Shown one piece after another: positions 40,601 through 47,513 of a stretch of DNA of 47,513 nt (positions are counted from its first letter, which is position 1; each line of letters starts with the position of its first letter). The stretch comes from a virus. A program made the translations under genes and the position numbers. The notes under the pieces are model-generated. The model saw only the letters and a program-made list of their open reading frames with translations. It was not told where the DNA came from and made no database searches. The stretch spans positions 1 through 47,513 of the IMG/VR virus record IMGVR_UViG_3300020195_000041; one strand, given 5' to 3'.

Positions 40601-41248
40601 CCTACTGGATCGCAGACAGTGACGCTCGGCACTTCTGTGTCTTCCATCTCTTTCAGAGAAGCCACTCCATACAAGGGGTTCAAGTTCTCCCTTGGATATG
40701 CACAGACTAACGCATTCGAAGAATTTGCTGACCTTTATCTTGCTCCTCCAACATCGGCGTACAAGATAGACCCTTCTCTTGGCGCTAAGCTCACTGCTAA
40801 ACATAAGGCCGCATTTGACACGGATGTAACGTATGGCATAGATGCTTATAAATACTACACAGAACTGATTGCTGAGGCTCACAAGGTAGTGGACGGTTCT
40901 TCTACTAACTCAATCTCATTCCCAGGCATTCGTGCTTCTGGGACGGCAGTAGAGATTTTAGCCCCGCTCATCAAGACGATTAACCTCAACTTGACCGTGG
41001 AATCTAAAGAAGGTGTGGGGCTTAACTCCATCAAGAACCCTGTACGTTCAGTGGTTTCTTCATACATCAATAGTCTTGGCGTTGGGAAGCCAGTGGTGCT
41101 GAGTGAGCTGACAAAGGCTATCCAAGTTGTTCCTGGGGTGAAGTCGGTGGTGATAAACTCTACCTTCCCCTCAGCTGATAATGGCTTCATTGCTATTGGT
41201 TCTGAAGAAATTGCCCGAGTGCAAAGGGCCGAAGACATCACGCTTTAA
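34628..41248 (+). CDS. Giant baseplate J-like (gp6/gpJ family) protein, 2206 residues
   Basis: Wedge protein that joins baseplate to sheath and fibres. The N-terminus has the baseplate-J signature (TPGSVIGTILEAAALADFQ, then SLVGSDLDSKA), followed by TDENLRERIKNHFSTLGRGT (about 275-294). The C-terminus (LNLTVESKEGVGLNSIKNPV ... YINSLGVGKPVVLSEL ... VPGVKSVVI) is the usual J-family end. Between them lie some 1700 extra residues of beta-rich insertions, including two related modules at about 750-830 and 858-942 with a H-x2-x2-G-x2-I/V core. J-like proteins are usually 300-700 residues. Such modules are typical of tail proteins and may form a surface decoration. Ribosome site AGAGG. Confidence 0.85.
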   Translation: MAITVKSVSQLLADSVRRLLAETSVTDVTPGSVIGTILEAAALADFQNQVSLLKVLESSNLESLVGSDLDSKAIELAIPDGIGGIGRVPARRSSGAIRIGSNFSKLSSALYLGKSAPYIGALRVYVQNASGWPATGQVYIGRGSLNEEGPINYTSIQNFTTYYELTLSVSTPLVKNHGFSETVVLAQGGTRSIPAGTSVIAPASSGNVSVQFSTDTAALLLDGEAEASVPVTSSTFGEEGNVASGAIKTFSNIPFAGATVTNGLAFSNGAGAETDENLRERIKNHFSTLGRGTKSAIASALRGLRDPVSGKAISSVSIIEPALLGDPARCYIDDGSGLEPTLDGQDFENLLTSASGQELLFRTARYPVTPPTVIGTNIGPFQLEDSHTLSVSLDGVSETFRVYASDYQDITSAGMSEIVRTFNAQATSIGFRTAESGKYLVVFDRTGKAEVMQVTSGDLQKLLGFSTEEIRPLYLYKNNQLQSFKGTTATLTTAVYPWSGLDTSDLASNIVVVDGVEQTVTITNADFTRFGTTIATASLAQWATVLATKVAGVKFAVSGNTLVWTSWQTNSSSGSLEVKATRADSSAASWIGLNKLWASSQALSDTGATADYEFNRFSGQIKLKNKLDSGSNITLGSRLTRAEAQSLKAATGQFGLGANSLGTPKIIVAADGEFAVRSVAPPNGSTVAPTAISVNSNLVKLTTDDLEIFRTVEVGDFIYPVRDTTSVKPFPTRAVFPFIVKRKGLNTRLSNATFTGATFTLLASSSLITVTTTSAHELVPGASITISNAALTGGSGITASDINGSRTVVSTPTTTSFTFNADATVSSAVSPNTLDALLYADSFVEIETAADQKDALLGVFTDKSVSVSLGSATISVTMPLHDFIVGDTISVTSVSTDLASVFGGSGNITGSRTISAVTSTTFSFSTATTASSTVGTFTLTGAPSASPYPYEMTLFSLRAFKSDKAQPHVIDFGSVGTASIDSLVSTINATAIGFSGYKISPRQLGIRSNNFDSVKSTLGVLAVIGTAVNFIETSANSSIQPHVASRTSGDIASGFPYVTSVTPFSTHANFYATRSFLNIAKTNTQITDYATNPAISSTAGSYPLGTQEIFIAGKNLNLIARSYHNSSASPFAGFTRGTSTQKPDTQTVPGTNVDNSSSSIKALDLPFSVNDKLVIEMDQDEVNKTTAIPMAKAAEILSMVPLANGAVGAQLEFTLRDPDDKDATYPLGRPFFASNSQFKTFDLTDFNILVRPSAIHAVFPSIAPTSPYVGSNPANALVIKSTQYGPQHRMKFSFILPDRSGQPNLAISHKSLDDGGIVNLFSYCTLTSGPTINGSLWVNSYTLTPSNFTSPTGAEIVKLTIAAAGINSGGKYVVGNILNITGASDYTGSYLITETPSANSVVVAAPGIRAGSYSALSLDGAVNPVSSFSLLSKTIDDVIAAAVLYFPNSPVFTVEKTSGSVGSTPVIYPSYFTHGNLTADTSLTTISDSIDYHSLGAPYGCMAHIHTYDPLLGQIKALVQYADPVLPTSAQLASTGYSYIGEKVFLLPANSKALEKWLNYTVISPLMTQSDVVRVNSQQNIQISSLNSGSDGAVQITGVNANAQIASLEAGASREEQSLRMKTNVAAAQSMPHGSMVSIENAQTTSILRSYRTTPSAASGDSVITAHNTADIVTYFRPTTVATYTRHSADVGRFEFSAANSGLVVSDTVDITVTGSIARINRASGTGTLNARVGDMLVIKSTSAFATANKSNTIASDTVNQYIGYPVVHVASTTEIYVVAPNMTSESGVVIGTVSDLMFIPAIFNEKNIKTNYKAGARYLDKISSTEKLFYRIKKLGAGFVYCELSATSTSDMLLDDLSVSTDDFIQLGEAFEFVNRGKFRIVAHNGTNVVIFHNPNALDEIVEHSIVDGVYGSQLWMRGPIGDSDTSASDKRHVRIFDADSIAIGDSLVITSPQAGASWLATSLIGSWLITEIGITSSYSVYVKCTVAGAPTGSQTVTLGTSVSSISFREATPYKGFKFSLGYAQTNAFEEFADLYLAPPTSAYKIDPSLGAKLTAKHKAAFDTDVTYGIDAYKYYTELIAEAHKVVDGSSTNSISFPGIRASGTAVEILAPLIKTINLNLTVESKEGVGLNSIKNPVRSVVSSYINSLGVGKPVVLSELTKAIQVVPGVKSVVINSTFPSADNGFIAIGSEEIARVQRAEDITL

Positions 41249-41266
41249 GAGACTGGATAAAAAGAC

Positions 41267-44200
41267 ATGATATTTGATTTTGTACCAGAAAAGTACAGGT
41301 CCAAGTCGCAGACACCATTACTCAATGGCGTCCTGAAGGCTATTGAAGTAGGTGATAGGCAAATCCTAGACTTACTTGAAGAGTCTCGTAAGCAGCTCTT
41401 CTTGACGACAGCCACTGGCTCATATTTAGTGAATCTGGCAGGCTCATTAGGGTTTTCAGTGCCTCAGAACTCTGGATTCGACACGGCTGGCTTCCGTAAG
41501 CTGGCTATTCCTGCTATTTTCTTGCCAAAACAGAGTCTGTCTACGTTCAATAGGATTGCGGAGGTATTTTACGCCTACTCTATCCTTCATCCATCTATGA
41601 TTTCAGAATCCTATGAGCCATTTGTGCTCGAGGACGACGACAATTTACGTGTCGAGACAGATGTAGGTATCGTGGAAGTGGTCTTCCAGTCTGATAAGTT
41701 TAGCGACATCACTGCGGTGACAGCTGCGGAGCTAGCCGGAGCCATAAACTCTCAGCAAAATCAGATATTCGCCGATGTCTTCCTGGATCGCTCCATTCAA
41801 GTAAATAGATTGCGCCTCACTACACGTTCTTTTGGTGCAAATGCCAAGATTCGGGTAGTTGGGGGGACTGCTCAGAATATAGTAAGATTTCCACAATTAA
41901 AAGAAACGGCAAACATTGCTGGAACAGTCTGGAATATCACTAAAATTGGTGGACAGGTCTATACTGACTTGACCAAGTTCCAGTGGAATGGCTCTGGAAC
42001 TAACCCTAAGACCTACTTACTAGATATCGAAGATGCCGTATCTATAAGAGGCCTTGAAGATGCAGGTGGGACGGCGTTTTCGAGACTTAACGGCTCTTAT
42101 GAGATATCCGATGCAGGTTTAGACTACTTTGTTCTCAGAAATATCGGTTTCCAATTCACTGGCGTTGCTCTTACTCAGCCTACAGAGACTAGCTTCTGTT
42201 TTACGTCCAAAGAATACCAGACGCTCTATACTAACCAGGAATATGCGTTCATTTCAGAGACCAGGGTAGGTGAAATTGATATCACCATCCCTGCCGTACC
42301 TCCCATTGTGCGTCGTGACCTTAGAGGCTCTTCTCACTTAAGAGGCGAGACATTAGATGTCTTAGATATTTCTCAGACGTCCATTACCGTTCAAGACATT
42401 AACGGCCTGCCAGCGACTGGCAAGTTTACGCTCCGTGGCACTGCCTTCATGCGCAGCTACGAAGAAGAAAACAGGATATTCCACTACGCCGGTAAGAGTA
42501 TTCCTTCTGGAGGAACACAAGACCTGCTATTAGAAGGATCTGGACACCAATTCCCGTTCCTTTCTGCTGCCACCGCTGCTTCTGCACTGACTGGCTTATC
42601 TAATCCTATATTCGCAGATTTAGGTGGTACAGAATTCGAGATACGCACTCCAGGAGTACGTCATTATTTTGAAAATAACCATGAATCCATCATCCAGGAT
42701 GCGACTCTTGACATCCCTCTGCTGTCTTCAAATAAATTAAAGGTAGTGACTGGAATCTTGTGTCCTACTGGGCAATCACAGGTAATCTTTGAGCATAACT
42801 TAAACTCTAGGCTCCTCTACATCCAATTCATCGACTCAGATACCAACGAGTTCATAGACTTGCCTTACATGCCAGACACCTCTCAGCCGTTCAATAGAAC
42901 CAAGGTGTTCTATGGGCCGACTTTAGAGGGAGGGACCATCAAGGCAGTGATATTCGTAATGAACGATGGCTTCTACTTGGGGGAAGTCACTCAAGCCACT
43001 CCATTCCAGACATTAACGTCTGGCGGTGGCACCACGACATTTACTCACGGAATAGGCTCTTCTGACGTCGCTTTCAAGATCGTAAACTCAGATTACTTGA
43101 CTATCCACGCCACACAGACTGTCATTGATTCTAATAGCGTCTCCATTACTTATGGTCCCGTAGGCGCTGGATTTGATGTCCGCTTATTTATTATAGATTT
43201 CCTGAATTCGTATCCAGACATCACCCGAACAGTGGTCTCCGGGGTCAGTCTCCCTCCTTCACCGTCGACCGTTACCGAAGTTGAAGTGATCCATAACTTG
43301 CTCTCCCGTAACTTGTTGGTAGAGGCATTAAACCCTCCAGACGTGGTCTTCCCGTTACGGATATTCATCGTCAATGAGACTAAGGTTAAGATCGCTTATT
43401 CAGGCAACACTTCAACCATCACCCTGGATTGCCTATTTGCGTCTGGAGGCGGAGTTTCTGTAGTTGAGTCTGTAGATGGCGGTCTAGCTCTGGAAGATCT
43501 TAATAAGGCTCACATCATTAGACGTGTCCCTAATTACACTTCCTATACATTCCAGATTCTAGGCACTGGCTATGGCACTCGTGGCTCAGGACTGATCACA
43601 TCAGTAGGGACCACAGTTAGCGGTACAGGCACGCTATTCACTAGCGAAGCAGCCATTGGAGAGCGCATCAAGACGCCTTCTGGCGAGATTCGTATGATTA
43701 CCGCCATTACTGACGACATCACTCTGACCGTTGATCAGGCATTCAGTACAAATATCGTATCTCCCCTTATTTATAAGATATTGGCAGTGGGAATCAATGA
43801 TGTCCCCGTAGGTCAGCCATTTAAGTATGAAGGATCGGTTGTTACGTCCTTTGACGTTGAGTTTATCGACAACGTATTTGGCGCTTACGACGTTAGGTTT
43901 GTTTTTCCAGATGTGAGTTCTAGGATCCTTGCTGGCTTCGTAGAAAACACCAAGGTGAAGATCGAAAACTCGGGTACCTTTAATCAGCCAGTAGCTGGGT
44001 ACGAGCTCTTGAAGCTTAACCTCAGCGTGCAGAGCCAGAGCGATAAATACGTGTATTTTAAGACTGGTGTCACAGGCACCGGATTGATCATTGGTGGCGC
44101 TCGTTGCCGCCGCGGAGGTTACTTTGGTGGCACAGGCTTTAAGCATTATTTCAATAAAAATTCAGACTGGAATAAGGGTAATTATCTTAAAGGCTTAACG

Positions 44201-44722
44201 ATGAGCACTGCAGAGTCTCTGGTAGATGCAAATCCCAATTATGTTGGCTCATTCTTATACGATCCAGAAGGTACCAACTATACGGTAGCTTCCCCTGCTT
44301 CTTCTCTAGTGTCTGCGATTCAGTCTTACTCTTCTCCTGGAATATTGGCAGTAGGAGATGTATCTGGGTTTGACCCAAGTGGTCATTTGTTCGTGGACTT
44401 TGGGAATGGCCTTGTAGAAGGGCCTATTAGATACTCATTCTTACAGGCTGGCTCTCCAAGTCAGATTATCATCGACCCTGCTTACGTGTTCCAGAGACAA
44501 CACCTTATTGGAGCAAATATTAGGATGGCTAGGTCTATTGTGCCGGTCGCCTTAACTGTAGACGGAAACCAGTATCCGACATATATTACCGGAGTGACAG
44601 TTGCCAGAGCAGCTCTTGAGAAGATATTAAAAGATTTATCTGCAGTGGGCGTGAAGGTATCCATCTCCACTTCGGTTCCTAATTTGAGATACGCAGAGCC
44701 TATTATTCCGCCCTTTGATTGA
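41267..44722 (+). CDS. Large tail/baseplate protein with repeated beta modules
   Basis: A 1151-residue protein. The helical N-terminus (residues 1-90) resembles baseplate-attachment regions (PLLNGVLKAIEVGDRQILDL). The rest is beta-rich. Three copies of a roughly 65-residue module with the pattern V-x-H-x-L-x-SR-x-L/V ... N-x-V-x-I-x-Y-x-G lie at about 503-565, 585-650 and 668-735 (for example VIFEHNLNSRLLYIQFID and VEVIHNLLSRNLLVEAL). Modules of this kind are common in phage tail fibres and adhesins. Its place right after the J-like gene suggests a wedge or fibre-connector role. Weak ribosome site before ATG 41267. Confidence 0.75.
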   Translation: MIFDFVPEKYRSKSQTPLLNGVLKAIEVGDRQILDLLEESRKQLFLTTATGSYLVNLAGSLGFSVPQNSGFDTAGFRKLAIPAIFLPKQSLSTFNRIAEVFYAYSILHPSMISESYEPFVLEDDDNLRVETDVGIVEVVFQSDKFSDITAVTAAELAGAINSQQNQIFADVFLDRSIQVNRLRLTTRSFGANAKIRVVGGTAQNIVRFPQLKETANIAGTVWNITKIGGQVYTDLTKFQWNGSGTNPKTYLLDIEDAVSIRGLEDAGGTAFSRLNGSYEISDAGLDYFVLRNIGFQFTGVALTQPTETSFCFTSKEYQTLYTNQEYAFISETRVGEIDITIPAVPPIVRRDLRGSSHLRGETLDVLDISQTSITVQDINGLPATGKFTLRGTAFMRSYEEENRIFHYAGKSIPSGGTQDLLLEGSGHQFPFLSAATAASALTGLSNPIFADLGGTEFEIRTPGVRHYFENNHESIIQDATLDIPLLSSNKLKVVTGILCPTGQSQVIFEHNLNSRLLYIQFIDSDTNEFIDLPYMPDTSQPFNRTKVFYGPTLEGGTIKAVIFVMNDGFYLGEVTQATPFQTLTSGGGTTTFTHGIGSSDVAFKIVNSDYLTIHATQTVIDSNSVSITYGPVGAGFDVRLFIIDFLNSYPDITRTVVSGVSLPPSPSTVTEVEVIHNLLSRNLLVEALNPPDVVFPLRIFIVNETKVKIAYSGNTSTITLDCLFASGGGVSVVESVDGGLALEDLNKAHIIRRVPNYTSYTFQILGTGYGTRGSGLITSVGTTVSGTGTLFTSEAAIGERIKTPSGEIRMITAITDDITLTVDQAFSTNIVSPLIYKILAVGINDVPVGQPFKYEGSVVTSFDVEFIDNVFGAYDVRFVFPDVSSRILAGFVENTKVKIENSGTFNQPVAGYELLKLNLSVQSQSDKYVYFKTGVTGTGLIIGGARCRRGGYFGGTGFKHYFNKNSDWNKGNYLKGLTMSTAESLVDANPNYVGSFLYDPEGTNYTVASPASSLVSAIQSYSSPGILAVGDVSGFDPSGHLFVDFGNGLVEGPIRYSFLQAGSPSQIIIDPAYVFQRQHLIGANIRMARSIVPVALTVDGNQYPTYITGVTVARAALEKILKDLSAVGVKVSISTSVPNLRYAEPIIPPFD

Positions 44723-44759
44723 TGTATGATTAGTAGGAACCCTGCATGGGAGCATAAAC

Positions 44760-46994
44760 ATGGCTGTATTGTCTAGAGTATCTTGGTCTTCTCAGCAACG
44801 CTTTGACCTCCAGCATGTGCTGGCGACAGAGTCGTTTTTCGCCGCTGATTTTAGACATTCATTAAAAATATTGAACGGACTAACTTCTAACTATGTCATT
44901 CGTGGTCTGGAGGTTTCCTCTACTTCCGCTCTCACCGTTAATGTCTCGGTTGCGGACTGTGTTATCTTGACTCCTCTTGATAACACTACGTCCTTCTATG
45001 TCGGCTTGTCTACTGATCCTGTAGAGCAGGTCTCTGTTCCAGCTTCATCTGCAGCAGTTTTTATAGAAGCTTTTTTTGAGCGTGATACTCGCACTCCAGT
45101 GACCACGGCTTTCTGGGATCCTGGGGCAATTGCTTCAGATACTCCTGCAGGAGCAGAATTTACAGCAGCTCTTGACTTTGAAAACACTCTTGTTCTCAAG
45201 TTCAGAGCTAATACGACTGGTTTCACTCCTGGTTCCATTCCAGTCACTCAGGTGGCGACGAACTCTTCTGGCGTCACTGCCATTGAAGATGCCAGAGACA
45301 TGTTCTTCCGCCTTGGTAGAGGTGGAGCTAACCCAGACCCATACTCCAAATTTGCTTGGTCTAATACCCGTGAAGAGCCGTTGATCTCTTCTAGCCCTTC
45401 TTACTTAGGGCAATCAACGACCAGCAACCCCTACTTTGCTCAAGACGGTGTGGGAGCCAAGAACGATAAAGCTATTACTTCGATGAAGTCATGGATGGAC
45501 GCCATCATGACGGCATTGGCGGAAATGAAGGGCACTTCCCTTTGGTACGCTTCAGTCGGCAACCAGACTACTCCTAACGTTCTATTCCATACTGGCAACG
45601 GCCACTCATTTGTCCCTTCCTCTGCCACCACTCTGCAATGGTCTAAAGCCTCTGATGGCAAGTTGCGCTCCGATGGCGCTGGTCCATTAAGTTGGGCGAG
45701 CTCCTTCGGCTCCGTAGTCTGGAACCTTGGTGGGACCTTCACTTCCTCGTTAAACAGGACATTCGCAACGAACCTTTTTGAAGTCGCTGTAACAGATGGC
45801 CGAAGTCTCTACTTAAGGGTAGAGCGCGAAGCCACTCCTCCTGGCAGCTCTGGGAATAACGTTGAATGGGGAAGCATCTCTGTAGGCGGCCAAGCGATCA
45901 ACCAGTCAATCTCTGGTCAAGCTAAGGACTTTACGGGTATTGCGATTGGCGACTATGTTCGCAAGCCTTCCGACTCATACTTCAAATACTACAAAGTAGT
46001 CGGTTTCTATGATTCCTCGTACGTTACGACAGCTGGCTTGATTGCCACAGATGCAGTAACTGGAATTGTAGTCTCTGGCACTCTGACGGCTTCTACTGAG
46101 CCCATTAAGTGGTTCCGTGAGAACTATCGTCAAACCGACTTATACGTAAGCTCTGCAGATGGCTTGACTGCTACGTCTTCAGATAGCTCGTCTACTCTCT
46201 CTGTAGACGACATCAACATGATCTGGCTAGGACGTAGATCTGGTACTCTCTTTAATATGAGAGACTACGGTATTCTGCAGGCCGGTGAGGAAGTTACGGC
46301 TATCAACGATAGCGACGACGCCAAGCAAGTGGGCGGATCTCAAGGCTTATACCTGAGACACAATTTGGGCGCAGCGATCGATATCTCTGGAGACTACGAT
46401 AGCTTGAACGCTAATTTGATTACTATCCAGAAGCGCAAGACAGACAATTATATTGATTCAGGCTCTAGTAACGTCAACGCATGGCTATCTTTTACAATCG
46501 ATTCAGCTACGTTGGCGTTCACTGCCGATGGCGATGGCTTATGGGCAAGATTGAGCGACTCCACTTCGGCGGCTCTTACTGCTGGAACGATATCTTCTGG
46601 TACAGCGAACGTGTATCAGATCATCTCTTCTACCAGTAATCCTTTAAGTAACTACGATAACAAAAACGTATATCTATTAGCTAGACGTGTGACTATCAAT
46701 GGGCAAATAGCTCTTCAGTTTCTGGATGGCTCGATAATCTCAGAAGATGGCTGGTTTATTCCTAAAGATGTTTCCTCGGTAGTGGTCGGCGTCACTACGT
46801 CTACTTCTGCTACTACGACTGTAAACCATGCGTTCTTAAGGAATAGCAATCGGTTTGTTTGGAACGCAGTGGAAACCTCCAGCACTCGGCACGTCGTAAT
46901 TGGAGCTCTACAGACGAGCACTGGTCTGACTCTAGATGCTACTCCTTCAGGAGCTGTGTCTTTGGATATCACCTTTGTCCGTCACGTCTCATGA
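44760..46994 (+). CDS. Tail fibre or baseplate-associated protein
   Basis: A 744-residue Ser/Thr-rich protein. The N-terminus (SSQQRFDLQHVLATESFFAA, then VIRGLEVSS) is of the type that begins many myovirus fibre and connector proteins, giving the attachment site. The remainder is beta-rich with many aromatic residues, as in receptor-contacting or fibre-shaft domains. No enzymatic motif seen. GGGAG precedes ATG 44760. It follows the 1151-residue gene and precedes a fibre gene. Function by composition and position. Confidence 0.7.
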   Translation: MAVLSRVSWSSQQRFDLQHVLATESFFAADFRHSLKILNGLTSNYVIRGLEVSSTSALTVNVSVADCVILTPLDNTTSFYVGLSTDPVEQVSVPASSAAVFIEAFFERDTRTPVTTAFWDPGAIASDTPAGAEFTAALDFENTLVLKFRANTTGFTPGSIPVTQVATNSSGVTAIEDARDMFFRLGRGGANPDPYSKFAWSNTREEPLISSSPSYLGQSTTSNPYFAQDGVGAKNDKAITSMKSWMDAIMTALAEMKGTSLWYASVGNQTTPNVLFHTGNGHSFVPSSATTLQWSKASDGKLRSDGAGPLSWASSFGSVVWNLGGTFTSSLNRTFATNLFEVAVTDGRSLYLRVEREATPPGSSGNNVEWGSISVGGQAINQSISGQAKDFTGIAIGDYVRKPSDSYFKYYKVVGFYDSSYVTTAGLIATDAVTGIVVSGTLTASTEPIKWFRENYRQTDLYVSSADGLTATSSDSSSTLSVDDINMIWLGRRSGTLFNMRDYGILQAGEEVTAINDSDDAKQVGGSQGLYLRHNLGAAIDISGDYDSLNANLITIQKRKTDNYIDSGSSNVNAWLSFTIDSATLAFTADGDGLWARLSDSTSAALTAGTISSGTANVYQIISSTSNPLSNYDNKNVYLLARRVTINGQIALQFLDGSIISEDGWFIPKDVSSVVVGVTTSTSATTTVNHAFLRNSNRFVWNAVETSSTRHVVIGALQTSTGLTLDATPSGAVSLDITFVRHVS

Positions 46995-47033
46995 TTTAGA
47001 ATGATTTAGCAAAAGCATTAAAGGAGAACGAAG

Positions 47034-47513
47034 TTGTCAAAGATTATTTCACGTTTAGGAGTCCTTAAAACTCCTTCTGTAACCCACGCTGCCGATATCG
47101 GTGGATCTGTGGGGATTGACGGTGACGTCACTCTCACTCAGACCGCTAACCTGATTAAAACAGACTCGGCAGATGCCAGTGACACGAAATCTGTCACCGT
47201 CACTGCTGCTTCGGCGGCGGCTGCGTCTCGTGGATCGTACGTCACTGTCCGTGGTAACGAAGTCGGCTCTGGTAGCCTCTCTTTAGTGGCTGGTGCCGCA
47301 GGAGCTGTAGAGCTTAAGTACGGAGCTTCTGAAACAGTAGGAGTAAATCTTTCAGATGCTGGTGTAATCAGCTTAGGCAGTTCTGGCTTTGCCGGTACTC
47401 ACGCTATCAATGGCTCAATGACTTTGACTGGGACGTTCACTCCCGGCAACATGTCGATCAATGCAGATACATTAGTTCTTAATGCCGATGCAGCTGGTTC
47501 AGGAACTGACTGG
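47034..47513 (+). CDS. Tail fibre protein, N-terminal part (cut by window edge)
   Basis: 160 codons from TTG 47034, preceded by AAAGGAG 7 bases upstream, open to the window end. The sequence begins SKIISRLGVLKTPSVTHAAD and continues with Gly/Ser/Ala/Thr-rich short strands (GDVTLTQTANLIKTD; GSMTLTGTFTPGNMSIN), typical of fibre shafts. No ATG is available nearby, so TTG is likely real, in keeping with other TTG starts here. Confidence 0.75.
   Translation, partial: MSKIISRLGVLKTPSVTHAADIGGSVGIDGDVTLTQTANLIKTDSADASDTKSVTVTAASAAAASRGSYVTVRGNEVGSGSLSLVAGAAGAVELKYGASETVGVNLSDAGVISLGSSGFAGTHAINGSMTLTGTFTPGNMSINADTLVLNADAAGSGTDW

Noticed and set aside
43634-44146. Leftward 170-codon frame inside the 1151-residue tail gene
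   Set aside because: Antisense shadow of a convincing structural gene; no ribosome site or family.
1-47513. tRNA, rRNA or CRISPR features
   Set aside because: No cloverleaf with acceptor and T-loop sequence and no regularly spaced repeats were found by eye in the gaps; a tRNA search program would be decisive.

Overview
The window is part of a large tailed double-stranded DNA phage genome, not a bacterial chromosome. It carries a contractile-tail baseplate module (a gp25-like protein and a giant baseplate J-like protein, so a myovirus), a lysis cassette, and a full replication and recombination set. Genes are packed with overlapping stops and starts, and TTG and GTG starts are common. No tRNA, rRNA, CRISPR array or insertion sequence was seen. 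The host cannot be named from the sequence.

Layout. (1) 1-11.0 kb, leftward: a class II ribonucleotide reductase (cut by the window edge), a DnaB/gp41-type helicase, four probable structural genes separated by clear terminators, a phage GroEL-like chaperonin, a methyltransferase-like protein lacking the catalytic motif, and a protein with an AEP-type primase domain that contains a long nested reading frame. (2) 11.2-14.9 kb, rightward: a small membrane protein, an overlapping small gene, and the N-terminal 947 residues of a DnaE-type (C-family) DNA polymerase. (3) 14.9-16.5 kb, leftward: lysis cassette with a GH24 endolysin, two small membrane proteins and a spanin-like protein. (4) 16.6-21.4 kb: a probable thymidine hypermodification island with a GNAT acetyltransferase, dCMP deaminase, P-loop kinase, an amino-acid:DNA transferase-like protein and an FAD enzyme. 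(5) 21.4-32.8 kb, leftward: a metallophosphatase, a RecA/UvsX-like recombinase, a possible UvsY-like protein, an AAA ATPase, a gp32-like SSB, an HNH endonuclease, the missing C-terminal part of DnaE, and SbcC/SbcD (gp46/gp47-like). (6) 33.1-47.5 kb, rightward: the baseplate and tail-fibre operon, running off the window.

How the parts fit. Replication would use DnaE (made as two polypeptides from opposite strands), the helicase, a candidate AEP primase and the SSB. Recombination would use UvsX-like, SbcC and SbcD proteins. Nucleotide supply (ribonucleotide reductase, dCMP deaminase) would feed a modified-thymidine pathway in which 5-hydroxymethyluracil in DNA is phosphorylated, joined to an amino acid, then remodelled by the flavin enzyme and perhaps acetylated; this pathway is inferred from gene content. 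An identical 42-bp element lies upstream of two divergent transcription units and is a candidate phage-specific promoter or operator.

Most worth a second look: the hypermodification island; the two-piece DnaE with an HNH endonuclease beside it whose ribosome binding site is locked in a hairpin; the duplicated sbcC end next to dnaE-C; the nested frame in the primase gene; and a zinc-finger gene whose last cysteines lie in the -1 frame.
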